64,000 bases of DNA, from assembly GCA_016235455.1 (NCBI GenBank), contig JACRKZ010000012.1, forward strand, positions 1 through 64,000, read 5' to 3'. Numbering within the stretch: position 1 is the stretch's first letter; every line of letters starts with the position of its first letter. Shown one piece after another: positions 9,602 to 19,361 of this stretch. The DNA is from Armatimonadota bacterium. Its GTDB lineage: Bacteria > Armatimonadota > UBA10988. A model generated the notes under the pieces. That model was not told the DNA's origin, made no database searches, and saw only the letters and a list, made by a program, of their open reading frames with translations. The translations under genes were made by a program, and so were the position numbers.

Positions 9602-11731
9602 TCATTGGGCAGCCGGCTGCCACCGCTGGGCGATCTCGATATCGGCGGCCACCTTCTCGGCCAGGGCGTTGAGATCCACGTAGCCGACGCGCGTCAGCAA
9701 CTGCGGGCGGTACTGCGCGGTGGCCACGGCGGCGTACTCGCGCCACGCGGCCGCCGCGCCCTGCAGGTCCTCGACCGCTTCCTGCTGGCGCGCCCTGATG
9801 CCCGTCGTGTCGTAGAGGCCCAACTGGATCGCGGCGCGGATCTTCTTGGCGTAGTACTCGCCCAACAGCGCCATGGCGCGCTGGTCGCCGAGCGTCAGCC
9901 GCAGCTCCTTGTCGTCCGGCCGGCCCAGCGCGCGCAGGGCCGACTGCGTCGCCGCCGCGTGTTCCTCCAGCGCCGCCGCGACCTGCGGCGGGGTCTGGCC
10001 GGTCATCGGCTGGCCGGCCAGTGTCCGCTGGACGAACTCTCGTATGCTCATGATCCCGGCGCCGGGCATGGGCTCGTTGTCGACGAAGTGGCGCACGGTG
10101 TGGAAGCCACGGTACGCCGTGGGATGGCTGATGCAGGCTTCCGGGAACCACTTGAGGTCGATGTCCTGCCAGTAGAAGCGGGTCACCTGCGGGATGATGC
10201 GGCCCGCCTCGGCCATGGCGCGCGCCAGTTGGGCGGCATTGATGCCGGGGAAGTGCTCGCCCAGAATGCGTGTGAAGCGGTCATTGGGCAGGTCGGGATC
10301 GTAGCTCAGCCGGCCCCACAACAGAAAGCTGAACCACTGTTTGCCAATGACCAGTTGGCGCGGTTCGTCGGGCTCGGTGCTGATGAACTCGCGGCCCCAG
10401 GTGTAGCCGTCGGGCCCCATGTAGTAGCCGGCCAGCTTGTCGGGTCCGGGCAGCGCGCGCACAAAGGCCCGGGCGTAGTCGGGATCGCCCCAGCGGTAGC
10501 TGTAGATATCGTCGTTGCGCACCGTCATCCACATGCGCAGGCCCGACGGCAGCTCAGCCAGCGCCTGCTTGGCGAAGGGCGGAGCGGGCTGGCTGTACAT
10601 GTGCGCCACAGCGTACTTGTAGCTCAGGTCGACGGTCGCGGGACAGCCCCGCCAGGCATCCTGAATGGACTGGAGCGCGGTCTGGTGGTAACGATGGATG
10701 AGCCGGAACTGGCGCTGAGGCTGGTCCTTCAGCGCGTCACGCAGGCCTTCGCCATAGGCCGCGGCGAGCCACTTCTCCTTGTCGAACTGGTCTGGCCGGT
10801 CGTTCATGCGTTCGCCCGCGGTGATGCCGATGCCGGCCAGCAACGGGTAGGTACGGATCATCTCGCGCACGCTGGCGCGGAAGTAGGCGATGGTCGTCGG
10901 GTTGTCCTGAGCATGGGTGATGCCGTACTTGCCGTCGGCGCCGAAGGTGAAGATGTTCCAGGTGAACCAGTAGACCTCGATGCCGCGGTCGCGAGCGTAG
11001 GCCATGATACTGCGCCAGAAGTCGATCTTCTGGTCGATGGTCAGGCGCTTCACGGTCTCCAGGTTGGCCAGGTGCGCCGGCCGCACCATGTCGTGTCCCA
11101 TCAGGCTGTAGGTACTGTCGAACCGGACCCGCGTGCGCATGACATCGTCGAGGGCCACGTCGGCGAACTCGGGCACCTTGACCAGCGACGGGAACGGGTG
11201 GAGGTTCCACAGCGTGAGCACGTTGTAGCGATGGCGTGCCATCTCGTCGAGGAAGTCGTGCCAGAAGACGGCGCTCCACATCTCGGGGATGTTGGCCTGC
11301 GCCGAGTCGCCAGCGTCGGAGTAGCTCGGGGTGCGCGCATCGAGCGGGACGTTGAACTTGATGCCGCGCCGGGCGATGTGCGGTCGACCTGCCGTCGTGA
11401 CAATACCCGCCGGCCCGCCCGCGAGGCGAATGGCCTCGGCGACCTCCAGCCCGCCATAGATGGTGCCGGCTGCGTCACCACCGGCAATGGTCACCACGCG
11501 GTCGCGCACCGTGATGCGGTAGGCTTGCTCGCCCAGCGCGGCCTCGGTCGGCGCGAAGACGACGCGCCAGGTGGCGCCGGCCTCGGCGACAGCGTGTCCG
11601 GTCCTGGTCAGCGCCGCGCGCACCTCGTTCGCGGCGAAGGCGGTGCCGGGCTGGCCCGGCGGGTAGTCTAGAACGACCTGCTCGGCCGCGACCGTGGCAT
11701 TGATCAGCACCATCCCCAGCAGCGTAACCAT
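9602..11731 (-). CDS. Secreted glycosidase-like protein, unassigned family, tandem paralogue A
   Basis: A 709-residue protein with an N-terminal hydrophobic signal (residues 1-16). Residues about 20-115 look like the small alpha/beta domain that precedes the barrel in GH20 and GH67 enzymes (GTIYGGLEVAEAIRL). A barrel-like region follows, with RGIKFNVPL, FWHDFLDEMARHRYNVLTLW and GIGITAGERM; the Glu of GERM is a candidate catalytic residue because it is conserved in the paralogue next door. I do not recognise a named family. AGGAGG lies eight bases before the ATG at 11731, and the upstream paralogue stops 12 bases before it, so the two are co-transcribed. The role is probably cleavage of a substituted plant or algal glycan, an inference from fold and neighbours. 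Confidence 0.7.
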   Translation of the reverse strand: MVTLLGMVLINATVAAEQVVLDYPPGQPGTAFAANEVRAALTRTGHAVAEAGATWRVVFAPTEAALGEQAYRITVRDRVVTIAGGDAAGTIYGGLEVAEAIRLAGGPAGIVTTAGRPHIARRGIKFNVPLDARTPSYSDAGDSAQANIPEMWSAVFWHDFLDEMARHRYNVLTLWNLHPFPSLVKVPEFADVALDDVMRTRVRFDSTYSLMGHDMVRPAHLANLETVKRLTIDQKIDFWRSIMAYARDRGIEVYWFTWNIFTFGADGKYGITHAQDNPTTIAYFRASVREMIRTYPLLAGIGITAGERMNDRPDQFDKEKWLAAAYGEGLRDALKDQPQRQFRLIHRYHQTALQSIQDAWRGCPATVDLSYKYAVAHMYSQPAPPFAKQALAELPSGLRMWMTVRNDDIYSYRWGDPDYARAFVRALPGPDKLAGYYMGPDGYTWGREFISTEPDEPRQLVIGKQWFSFLLWGRLSYDPDLPNDRFTRILGEHFPGINAAQLARAMAEAGRIIPQVTRFYWQDIDLKWFPEACISHPTAYRGFHTVRHFVDNEPMPGAGIMSIREFVQRTLAGQPMTGQTPPQVAAALEEHAAATQSALRALGRPDDKELRLTLGDQRAMALLGEYYAKKIRAAIQLGLYDTTGIRARQQEAVEDLQGAAAAWREYAAVATAQYRPQLLTRVGYVDLNALAEKVAADIEIAQRWQPAAQ

Positions 11732-11743
11732 CGAATCACCCTC

Positions 11744-13795
11744 CTAGCCCGCGCCGGCAATCGCCACGTCGCGCAGCACATCGCCTACAAATCTGGACCA
11801 GTGAAAGCAGCCATCGCCGTGACCCGCCAGATGCAGCAGCGGCGCCACTCGGTACCACGGCTCGGTCTCGCGTACCACGGCGCGCCACTGCTCCACGGCA
11901 CGGGTCAGGTGCGCCACGGCGTCGGCCCGGTGCGCCGGGTCGTGCTCGACGCGGAACCGTTGCAGGGCCACCCCGCCGCGGACCTTCTCCGCCAAGTACA
12001 GGCTGAGATGGGCCCAGGCTCGGCAGTCCGCCAGTTCCGAGCCTAACGTCGGCTCGGCGGACGTGACCCCGTCCAGGAGCGCCAGCGCCTCAAGCCCGTC
12101 GCGTTCGAGCGCGTCGGCCAGCCTCGGCGGCGTGACCTGGTCGTCGCGCCAGGTGTCGCCGGCAGCCACGAAGTCGCGGATCGAGACGTAGTCGGGGTCG
12201 AGCGTAGCGTGGTCGATCAGCTCGTTGACCGAGAGGAATGGCGAGCTTTGGTCGAACGAGCCGCCGGACGACGCCGGCGCCAGGAAGCCCTCGGCGTACA
12301 GCGTGAAGTCCCAGGTGGCGCGGTACAGCGAAGCCAGGCGTAGGGGCATGCGGCTGCCCAGCACCAAGGCGCGGAACAGCCGTGCTCCAACCTCGCCATA
12401 GCGCCGGATGAACTCGGCTGCGAAGGCCGCATCGGGTGTGTCGGGCGCGTAGAGCAGGCGGCCCCAGACGCGGTAGAAGAACCACTGGCGCTGGAAGGCG
12501 TACTGCCAGTCACCGCGATGGTCTGGCTGTGTGAGGTAGTCGACGGCGGGGATGTAGCACTCGGAGCCGACGAAGTAGCCGCCCACGTGGGCCCCGCCGT
12601 TGAGCGCAATATGACGGCGGACGAAGTCAGGCTCGCCCCAGCGCAGGCAGAGGATGTCTTCGTTTCGCGCCATCCAGGTGATGCGATAGCCATGGGGCGG
12701 CGGGTTCCAGTAGGCGTCGGTCAGCGGCCCGCCGTGCACCTGGACCAGGTGCGGCGACGAATGGGCGTGCGACCAATTGAACTTCATCTCGACCCAGATC
12801 GGCGCGGGCAGGTCCATCGCCTCCATGGCCGCGCGGGTCATGCGTTCGGTCTGGCCGGCAGTGGAACCGCCCGAGCCGGTGCCGGCGGACAGGGGCGCCC
12901 GGTGGATCAGCTTGGCTGGCCGCTTGGCCGCTTTCATGCCGGCAATGACCGTATCGACCAGCCAGTCCTGCCGCTGCCGGGGCGTCATGCCGCCCATGCG
13001 CTCGCCGTGGGTGATGCCCAGGCCGGTCAGGCCGGGGTACTCGTCGATCACCTGCGTGACGCACTCACGGGTGTACTGCTTGACAAGATCCGAGGTGTCG
13101 CCCTCTCCGAAGTAGCTCCAGTCCGCGCTGTAAGCGGCCAGACCGCGGGCCTTGGCCAGCTCGGGCGAGACGAAGATGTTCCAGTTGACCAGGTAGGTTT
13201 CGACGCCGCGCTCGGACGCCAGGGCGAACAGGGACGTCCAGAATCGACGCCAGTCAGCCAACTCAGCGTCGCTCATCCCGCAGGCCTCGGGGAAGTTGGT
13301 GGGCCGGACCATCAGCGTGAACGGATGCAGCCCCCACAGCGACAGCACGTTGAAGCGATTGTCCGCCATCATGTCCAGGAAGGCTGTCCAGAAGCTCAGG
13401 TCCCGGACTGTCTCCTGGTGAAGCTGCAGCGACTCGCCCTTGCGGTACGACATCCACGGCAGGTTGAACTTGATCGCCCGGAACGGGAAGCGGGCCTGCT
13501 CGTCCCGCTCGGCAAGCTTGTCGAGTGCGACACCGGCGCGCACGTCGTCGGCCAGCGCCAGCGCGCCGTACATCACGCCCGACGGGCCGCCGCCGCGTAC
13601 CACGACGCGAGCGGGTCCATCGCGAACGATGCGGTAGTCCTCAGGACCACCGGTCGCAGGCGCCACCTCGAGCGCAATGGTGGCCGGTGCCGGTTCGCCA
13701 ACCACATGGCCGGCGCTTGCCAGGGCCACTTTGAGCCGCGCCGCGCCGTAGGCCAACGCTGAGTTCTGATCGCCCAGCACTATCCGCACGTCCAT
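11744..13795 (-). CDS. Glycosidase-like protein, unassigned family, tandem paralogue B (no signal peptide)
   Basis: A 683-residue paralogue of the 9602-11731 product. Shared blocks in the same order are SGVMYGALALADDV, FRAIKFNLPW, FWTAFLDMMADNRFNVLSLW, GLHPF, TYLVNWNIF and GLGITHGERMGG. Unlike its partner it starts directly with the folded domain (MDVRIVLGDQN), so it is probably cytoplasmic. The pair could thus act on polymer outside and oligomer inside the cell, which is inference. The N-terminal GH20/GH67-like small domain covers residues 1-100 and the barrel about 105-400. No family name could be assigned. It is first in a two-gene operon; the ATG at 13795 has only a weak AAGGCG site. Confidence 0.7.
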   Translation of the reverse strand: MDVRIVLGDQNSALAYGAARLKVALASAGHVVGEPAPATIALEVAPATGGPEDYRIVRDGPARVVVRGGGPSGVMYGALALADDVRAGVALDKLAERDEQARFPFRAIKFNLPWMSYRKGESLQLHQETVRDLSFWTAFLDMMADNRFNVLSLWGLHPFTLMVRPTNFPEACGMSDAELADWRRFWTSLFALASERGVETYLVNWNIFVSPELAKARGLAAYSADWSYFGEGDTSDLVKQYTRECVTQVIDEYPGLTGLGITHGERMGGMTPRQRQDWLVDTVIAGMKAAKRPAKLIHRAPLSAGTGSGGSTAGQTERMTRAAMEAMDLPAPIWVEMKFNWSHAHSSPHLVQVHGGPLTDAYWNPPPHGYRITWMARNEDILCLRWGEPDFVRRHIALNGGAHVGGYFVGSECYIPAVDYLTQPDHRGDWQYAFQRQWFFYRVWGRLLYAPDTPDAAFAAEFIRRYGEVGARLFRALVLGSRMPLRLASLYRATWDFTLYAEGFLAPASSGGSFDQSSPFLSVNELIDHATLDPDYVSIRDFVAAGDTWRDDQVTPPRLADALERDGLEALALLDGVTSAEPTLGSELADCRAWAHLSLYLAEKVRGGVALQRFRVEHDPAHRADAVAHLTRAVEQWRAVVRETEPWYRVAPLLHLAGHGDGCFHWSRFVGDVLRDVAIAGAG

Positions 13796-13958
13796 ACCAA
13801 TCGCCTTGAGGCCAGCAATTCGACGTGAGCCGCGGTACCCCTATGGCGGAGCCCAAGGCCGTCGCGATGGGCGCCGAGATCCCGCGCGCCGGCCGGGCAG
13901 AACAGCGAGGAACCCGGTCCGGTACGGCGTACGTTGGGAGCGGTACCGGAGGAACTAC

Positions 13959-14198
13959 ATGAGTGATATGGCCAGCCATCTCGAGATCGCCATCGCGTCG
14001 ATCCAGTGCTTCACCAACGACGGCACGCTCGATGAAGGCGAACTGGGCTTCCTGCTGGGCCTCGCCCTGCGCAACGACGAGGTCGATGAGGACGAGAAGC
14101 GCGTGCTGGGCAGCATCTTTGGCAAGGTAGCCGAGGCCGACGTGACGCCGGTGGTCTGGCAGCGCATCGAAGAAGCACGCCGCCGCCACGGCATCTGA
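13959..14198 (+). CDS. Small acidic helical protein, TerB-like by appearance
   Basis: A 79-residue protein with GGAGGA five bases before its ATG. It reads as a bundle of short amphipathic helices with DGTLDEGELGFLLGLAL and NDEVDEDEKRVLGSIF, two acidic helix-loop units resembling the tellurite-resistance TerB-like fold, in which acidic loops bind metal. The resemblance is by eye only and the function is unknown. It stands alone between the glycosidase-like pair and a small membrane protein. Confidence 0.65.
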   Translation: MSDMASHLEIAIASIQCFTNDGTLDEGELGFLLGLALRNDEVDEDEKRVLGSIFGKVAEADVTPVVWQRIEEARRRHGI

Positions 14199-14225
14199 TC
14201 TGTCACGGCCGCCAGTCGCGCCGAG

Positions 14226-14254
14226 TTGACCCGTGCGGCCGCATCACGTAGCCT
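14226..14254 (+). promoter_or_regulatory. Promoter for the membrane protein at 14283
   Basis: TTGACC (14226-14231), a 17-base spacer and TAGCCT (14249-14254). AAGGAG follows at 14270-14275 and the ATG at 14283. The leader would be short, about 20 bases. Confidence 0.45.
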
Positions 14255-14282
14255 TGAGTCGGTGCTATAAGGAGAGCTGCCC

Positions 14283-14837
14283 ATGCACGACGCTACGCCG
14301 GGCGGGCCCGGCAACCCGCGACCGTTCGCCCTGCTGATGGCGATGGGCGTCGCCATGGCCGTAGCCGTGGTCGTCGCCAGGTTCGCGGCGGGCGGCATGA
14401 TCGACATCTCGATTGGCGGTCTGTTCAAGCTGCTGATCGCCGTCACCCTGATCAAGGCCATCATCACCACGATCTTCGGTGGCAAGCAGGAGGTGGAGGC
14501 TGCTCCACCCCAGGCGGAAGCCGCGGCGCCGAGCCGCGAGGCGCTCGAGCGGCTGGTGCTCCAGGTCGCGCTGCAAAACGACGGCTACGTGACGCCCGAG
14601 GCGCTGGTGCTGCACGGCGACGGGATGACCCTGCGATCGGCACGTGAGTTGCTGGACGATCTCGCTGTGGCCGGCAGTTGCGAGGTGGATTCCGACGACG
14701 AGGGCCACATGCACTATCGCTTCCGCACCAGCGTCAGTCCGGCGCGCGGCAGCGCCAGCCCGGAGCAGTGGCTGGACCAGGAGTCGCGGCGGATGGTCGG
14801 CGACCAGGCCTCGGGCGACACGCGGCTCGACGCCTAG
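14283..14837 (+). CDS. Small membrane protein with C-terminal winged-helix-like domain
   Basis: A 184-residue protein. Hydrophobic residues about 15-38 and 42-64 form one or two membrane helices, and a charged Ala/Pro linker follows. Residues about 88-150 (LERLVLQVALQNDGYVTPEALVLHGDGM, then a helix and an HYRF beta strand) resemble a winged-helix module. An inner-membrane protein with a cytoplasmic winged helix would be a membrane-bound regulator or scaffold; this is inference and I do not recognise the family. AAGGAG lies about seven bases before the ATG. The stop codon overlaps the convergent gene by four bases (CTAG). Confidence 0.7.
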   Translation: MHDATPGGPGNPRPFALLMAMGVAMAVAVVVARFAAGGMIDISIGGLFKLLIAVTLIKAIITTIFGGKQEVEAAPPQAEAAAPSREALERLVLQVALQNDGYVTPEALVLHGDGMTLRSARELLDDLAVAGSCEVDSDDEGHMHYRFRTSVSPARGSASPEQWLDQESRRMVGDQASGDTRLDA

Positions 14838-16861
14838 CGGGCCAGCGCCGCCACCTCGGCCGCGCTCAGCGCACCGTCGTAGATGCGGAAGTCGTCCACC
14901 AGGCCGCGCAGATACGGGTCGTTGGCATACCCCGAGCGACCGATCCAGTTCTGGTCGGTATCACCCAGCCGCCACGGCGGGAAGTCGATGGCCGGGTTGC
15001 CGCCCACCGCCGCGCCGTCTACGTACAGCGTGCCCAGGCGACCCGACAGCGTCACCGCCACGTGCACCCAGCGCCCGGTCGGCAGTGGCGCGGCGCCGTC
15101 GATGACCTGGGCGTTGTAGTCATAGACCGTGCTCACCGAGAACCGCACTGGGCCCTTGCCGCTCCGCGTGGCCAGGAGCATGGAGCGGCCACGCTGGTCA
15201 CCGAAGTCGAACACGCGCGCCCAGGTCTGCTCGGCGTCGAGCTTGACCCAAGCAGCGATGGTGAAATCCGACAGCGTACGAACCGCGCCGCGAGGCAACG
15301 CCACGAACCCGGTCTTGCCGTCCAGCGCCGCCGCCAGGCCCTGCCGCCCGGGGACGCGTGTCGCACCGGGCTGGAACTCGGCCGGCTCCTTGGCGCCGTT
15401 GTCGAAGGTCAGATGCCAGCGCAGCACGGGGGTCGTGGCCACAGACACCTCATCGGAGCTGGCCGCCTCGCGACCGTCGCGCAGCCCGGCCACCACATAG
15501 CGCGCCTGGCCCAGTGTTGGCTGAGTGTCGGTCACCGTCAGCAGCCCGCTGACGTTGTCCGCAAGGGTCTGCCAGCCGCCGCCAGCCAGGGCGCGCTTGA
15601 CGCGGTAGCCGCTCATGCCGACCGCACCCCACCACGACAGCACCACGCCGCCGCCGGCACGCCGAGCCACGAGCCCGCTGGGCCGGGGGTTCGCGACTTC
15701 GGCGTCGCGCGTGAAGGTCAGCGTACCCAGGCCCGGCTGGTCGAACGTGCTGGCATGGCCGCCGCCGGCGCCCTCCGGCCGCAGCTTCGCCGCATAGGCT
15801 TCGCTGTAGGGCGCGGCCAGGCCGCGCCGCTTGACATAGTGGTTGATGACCAGCTCGTAGCCGGCTCGCAGCGCGCCGCGCCCGGCTGCCGAGACTACCG
15901 GCTGCTCCTGGCGGTCGCCCTTCTGACCAAGGCCCCAGGCATAGGGCTGGTACGGCACGTCCTCGCCCAGGTTGTACCTGGCCACATACTCCGCGCCGGC
16001 CAGGAAGGCATTGTTGTCGTAGCCGTAGAGATCCTCGCCCTGGTTCCAGGCGGTCTCTGCGATCGGCCCCATGAGCGCGATGCCCAGCGTGTTGTGGCCC
16101 TGGTCGCGACCCGATTCCTGCCATTGGCCGAGGTTGCCCGGATGGACGTAGTAGACCGCCTTGTCCAGCGCGCCATTGCCACGGCCGCTCTTGGCGTAGG
16201 TCATGGCCTCGTCGTACAGGTCGCGCCGGTCACACAGCACGCCGATGGCCTGCATCGCGGCGATGCTGCACAAGTCCCAGTTGGCCCAGTAGTTGGTGAT
16301 GGCCGCATCGTTGTGCCGTGTCAGGAAGTCGTGGTTCATCGGGTAGAAGACGGTCAGCATCATCTGCCGGAACCGCTCCTGATCGGCTGCCGCCCAGCCG
16401 GGCCAGGTCCGCAGGATCTCCGCGGCGTTGGCGGCCTGATAGCCGTAGATGCCAGCCGCCAGGAAGCGATCGGAGTTGCCGACCACCTCGCGCAGCGTGC
16501 TCGACCAGCCGTTGAGGATGGCCGCGGCGTGCTGAGCATAGGCCGTGTCGCCGCTGATCGCCCAGCGCAGCGCCGACTGATAGGCGGCCTGCATATCGGA
16601 CGCGAAGACCACGAAGTTCTGGCCCGGCACATTGCCGCGCACCACCTGCGCGCTGGGCCGCGGCGTGTAGCCGAGCTGCGCCTGCGGGCTGGCCAGCAGC
16701 TTGTTCCAGCCATCCGTCCACGGCTGGGCGCTGGCCGCCACTTTGGCCTTCATGCGCGCCAGGTCGGCCGCGGTATGCAGCAGGCCCGGATGCACGAAGT
16801 CCTTGGCCAAGCCCGCGAGGGGCAGGAGCAGAACCAGCGCCAGCCGTGCTATCGCGCGCAT
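14834..16861 (-). CDS. Secreted alginate-lyase-like protein with fibronectin-type and LamG domains
   Basis: A 675-residue protein. Residues 1-19 are a signal peptide ending near GLAKD. Residues about 22-370 are an alpha-helical barrel of the alginate-lyase type, opening with HPGLLHTAADLARMK and including NYWANWDLCS and a QESGRDQGHN stretch rich in candidate catalytic Asn, Tyr, His and Arg. Residues about 385-470 look like fibronectin type III, and residues about 475-675 are a LamG/concanavalin-like lectin domain (TIAAWVKL, LRGLVDDFRIYDGAL). The predicted role is beta-elimination of a uronic-acid-containing polysaccharide, with the lectin domain holding substrate. ATG at 16861 is chosen because the upstream GH51 stop lies one base before it (TGAGATG), which implies translational coupling. 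Confidence 0.8.
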   Translation of the reverse strand: MRAIARLALVLLLPLAGLAKDFVHPGLLHTAADLARMKAKVAASAQPWTDGWNKLLASPQAQLGYTPRPSAQVVRGNVPGQNFVVFASDMQAAYQSALRWAISGDTAYAQHAAAILNGWSSTLREVVGNSDRFLAAGIYGYQAANAAEILRTWPGWAAADQERFRQMMLTVFYPMNHDFLTRHNDAAITNYWANWDLCSIAAMQAIGVLCDRRDLYDEAMTYAKSGRGNGALDKAVYYVHPGNLGQWQESGRDQGHNTLGIALMGPIAETAWNQGEDLYGYDNNAFLAGAEYVARYNLGEDVPYQPYAWGLGQKGDRQEQPVVSAAGRGALRAGYELVINHYVKRRGLAAPYSEAYAAKLRPEGAGGGHASTFDQPGLGTLTFTRDAEVANPRPSGLVARRAGGGVVLSWWGAVGMSGYRVKRALAGGGWQTLADNVSGLLTVTDTQPTLGQARYVVAGLRDGREAASSDEVSVATTPVLRWHLTFDNGAKEPAEFQPGATRVPGRQGLAAALDGKTGFVALPRGAVRTLSDFTIAAWVKLDAEQTWARVFDFGDQRGRSMLLATRSGKGPVRFSVSTVYDYNAQVIDGAAPLPTGRWVHVAVTLSGRLGTLYVDGAAVGGNPAIDFPPWRLGDTDQNWIGRSGYANDPYLRGLVDDFRIYDGALSAAEVAALAR

Positions 16862-16862
16862 C

Positions 16863-19361
16863 TCAGCGCACCCCGCTCGGCGCACGCTCGGGCCGCGCCA
16901 CCCTGGTCGGCACGCGCAGCACCGTGAACGAGCGCGGCGCCAAGGTCAGCGTCGTCGTCTCACCGGTGATGGTCACCGCGATGCGCTTGGGCGCGACGCG
17001 CTTGGGATGGGCCAGGTCGTTCTCGTCGGTGACCTTGGCGCTGGTCAGCACTTCGGCCGTCGCGTCGGCGCCGATGGTCTTCAGGCCAGCCAGCTTCAGG
17101 GCGGTGGTCACCGGCTCCTCGCTGGAGTTGACCGCCTTGATGATCAGGTCGCCCGTGGCGTCGTCCAGGCCGGCATTGGCCCACACGCTCTCGCCGGCCG
17201 CCGCGCCGTCCACATCGTGGATCAGCTTGCCGTCGAGGAAGCAGCGGATGCGCGGGCCACGCAGCTCGATGCGGATGTCGTACCAGCGGCCGGTCTCGAT
17301 GCGGCCGGGCACTCGCGGGCCGCAGGGCGTGCGGTTGAGCTCGATGCCGTGCTCCTGATTGCCCCAGCCACCCAGGTTCCACCAGTACTGCTGCTCGCCC
17401 TTCCGGCCAAAGCAGATCAGGAAGCCTTCGGCGCCCGACAGCTTGCGTGCCTGCAGGCTCAGCGTGTAGTCGTGCCAGGCCTCGTCGCCGGCAAACGAGC
17501 CGCGGCCCTCGGCCAGCTCGGTCTGCTGATACTCGCCGTCGCGCACCGCCCACTGGCCCGCGTTGACCTTCCACTCGCCGGCGCCGCGCGCGAAGTCGGA
17601 GCGGTAGAGCGTCTTGCCGTCCGCCTCCACCTTGACACCGCGGAACGCCGCCGCCGTGGACCAGGTAGCCAGGCCGATGGCGCCGGTGATGGGCGGCTGG
17701 TTGCTGCGCACCTCGGCGACGCACTCCGTGCTGACCATCTGGTCGGGCCGGTTGTGCGACAGCATTCGCTGCACGTAGTAGCTCGGCGTGCCGTAGACGG
17801 TCAGGTTGTCGAACTGGATCAGGTTGGGATTCCAGCTCTTGCCACCCAGATGCTCCAGCAATGGCGCGTAGGAGGCCAGTTTGACCACGTCGGCGTTGCG
17901 CTCGAAGCCCAGCGCGAAGACCGCTTCGCCCAGCGCGCCCTTGAGGTTGCCGGTGCCGCAGTCGCTGGTCACGGCGTACTCGCCGATGTAGACCGGCGGC
18001 GCCTTGCGATCGTAGTTGTCGTAGTGGTGGAAGTTGCTCTTGAACCAGGCCGGGCTGTTGTAGTAGTGGTGGTCGACCATGTCGCACGGCTGGCCGGGGA
18101 TCTGGTAGTCGGCGATGGTGTTGAGCTTGGGATACTTGGCCTTCACCGCCCGGTAGGCCAGGCCGTAGCGATCCTCGTACTCGCGGCCGGCGTTCTCGTT
18201 GCCGATCTCCAGGAAGCCGAGCTGGTAGGGCTTGGCCCGGCCATCACGCGCGCGCAGGCGGCCCATAGGCGTGCTGGTATCGCCTTCGGCATACTCCACC
18301 GCGCCCAGCATGGTGTCGATCGTGGCCTGCATCTGGTCCATGGGCACCAGCTCGGCCTGCCGATAGATGCAGGTCTGGCCGACGAACGAGACGTACATCG
18401 GCTTGGCGCCCAGGTCCTCGCAGAAGTCCAGGTACTCGCGGTAGCCGACGCCGTGCGTGCGGCGCTGGGCCCACACACCCCAGGTCTCGGGCCGCTGCGC
18501 CAACGGACCGATGGTGTCACGCCAGTCGTACCAGTTGCCCAGACTGCCGCCCTCGACGATGCAGCCGCCCGGGAAACGCACGAACCCCGGGCGCAGGTCG
18601 GCCAGCATGCCGGCAATGTCGGGCCGCATGCCATTGGCTCGACCCCGGAAGGTCTTCTGGGGGAACAGCGAGACCAGGTCCACGCACAGCACGCCCGTGG
18701 AGCCGAGCGACAGCACCAGCCGCGCCTTCTCCGCCGTGCCCAGGGCGACCAACTCGCCGCGCCGCTGACTCCACTCGTCGGTGACGCCGTTCAGGTCGGC
18801 CACGGTGGAGACAGGCTTGCCGTCGACCTCCAGCCAGGCGCGCAGCGCGCCGCCATAGCTCTCGCCGCGGCAGTAGAGCGACAGGTTGTAGCGCTCGCCC
18901 TCGCGCACGCCCATGCCCCAGAAGCCCTCGTTGATCAGCGCGCAGCGCCCGCCGGTGCGGGTCACATCGATGCGGCAATGGTAGCTCTGCGCCGGCGACA
19001 GCGGCTTGTCGGTGGACACGGCCATGGTCGCCTGCGCCCCACCCGAGGTATCCAGCTGCCACCACGGCATCTTGTTGCCGCCCACCTCGTAGCCGGGGTC
19101 CCAGCCCTTCTCATCGCGGTAGCGGCCATTGACCAGCTTGAAGCCCTCGGGCGGCTTGGCATACTCGAAGCCGCGGTTGCGCACCATCTCGGCGTACAGA
19201 CCGCCGTCGATGCCGCAGTTGATCTCCTCGATGAAGATGCCGTACAGCGACGGGCTGACGCGCGGGCCGAGCCGGAGTGCATCGACCGAGATCGTGGCCT
19301 GGCCCTCGCCCAGGGCCGCGCAGGCGGCCAGAAGTCCGATCAGCAGAGCTATCCGTTTCAT
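16863..19361 (-). CDS. Alpha-L-arabinofuranosidase, GH51 type, with inserted LamG-like domain
   Basis: An 832-residue secreted enzyme. Residues 1-21 are a signal peptide. SPSLYGIFIEEINCGIDGGLYAEMVRNRGFEY is the GH51 opening. The acid/base Glu is visible in EIGNEN and the likely nucleophile in VYIGEYAV. The catalytic barrel is preceded by a beta-sandwich, and a LamG/DUF1080-like domain sits at about residues 570-730 before the C-terminal strands. It would release arabinofuranosyl units from arabinan or arabinoxylan. GAGGAG lies eight bases before the ATG at 19361. It is the first gene of an operon with the lyase-like gene and is divergent from an AraC-family regulator, its most likely controller. 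Confidence 0.88.
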   Translation of the reverse strand: MKRIALLIGLLAACAALGEGQATISVDALRLGPRVSPSLYGIFIEEINCGIDGGLYAEMVRNRGFEYAKPPEGFKLVNGRYRDEKGWDPGYEVGGNKMPWWQLDTSGGAQATMAVSTDKPLSPAQSYHCRIDVTRTGGRCALINEGFWGMGVREGERYNLSLYCRGESYGGALRAWLEVDGKPVSTVADLNGVTDEWSQRRGELVALGTAEKARLVLSLGSTGVLCVDLVSLFPQKTFRGRANGMRPDIAGMLADLRPGFVRFPGGCIVEGGSLGNWYDWRDTIGPLAQRPETWGVWAQRRTHGVGYREYLDFCEDLGAKPMYVSFVGQTCIYRQAELVPMDQMQATIDTMLGAVEYAEGDTSTPMGRLRARDGRAKPYQLGFLEIGNENAGREYEDRYGLAYRAVKAKYPKLNTIADYQIPGQPCDMVDHHYYNSPAWFKSNFHHYDNYDRKAPPVYIGEYAVTSDCGTGNLKGALGEAVFALGFERNADVVKLASYAPLLEHLGGKSWNPNLIQFDNLTVYGTPSYYVQRMLSHNRPDQMVSTECVAEVRSNQPPITGAIGLATWSTAAAFRGVKVEADGKTLYRSDFARGAGEWKVNAGQWAVRDGEYQQTELAEGRGSFAGDEAWHDYTLSLQARKLSGAEGFLICFGRKGEQQYWWNLGGWGNQEHGIELNRTPCGPRVPGRIETGRWYDIRIELRGPRIRCFLDGKLIHDVDGAAAGESVWANAGLDDATGDLIIKAVNSSEEPVTTALKLAGLKTIGADATAEVLTSAKVTDENDLAHPKRVAPKRIAVTITGETTTLTLAPRSFTVLRVPTRVARPERAPSGVR

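Noticed and set aside
8837..11671. Very long plus-strand frame opposite the glycosidase-like gene (also 16701-19517, 5011-6894, 51748-54567)
   Set aside because: Each is the shadow of a confident gene on the other strand; the long open frames are a result of high GC, and the translations are low-complexity Arg/Ala/Gly/Pro.
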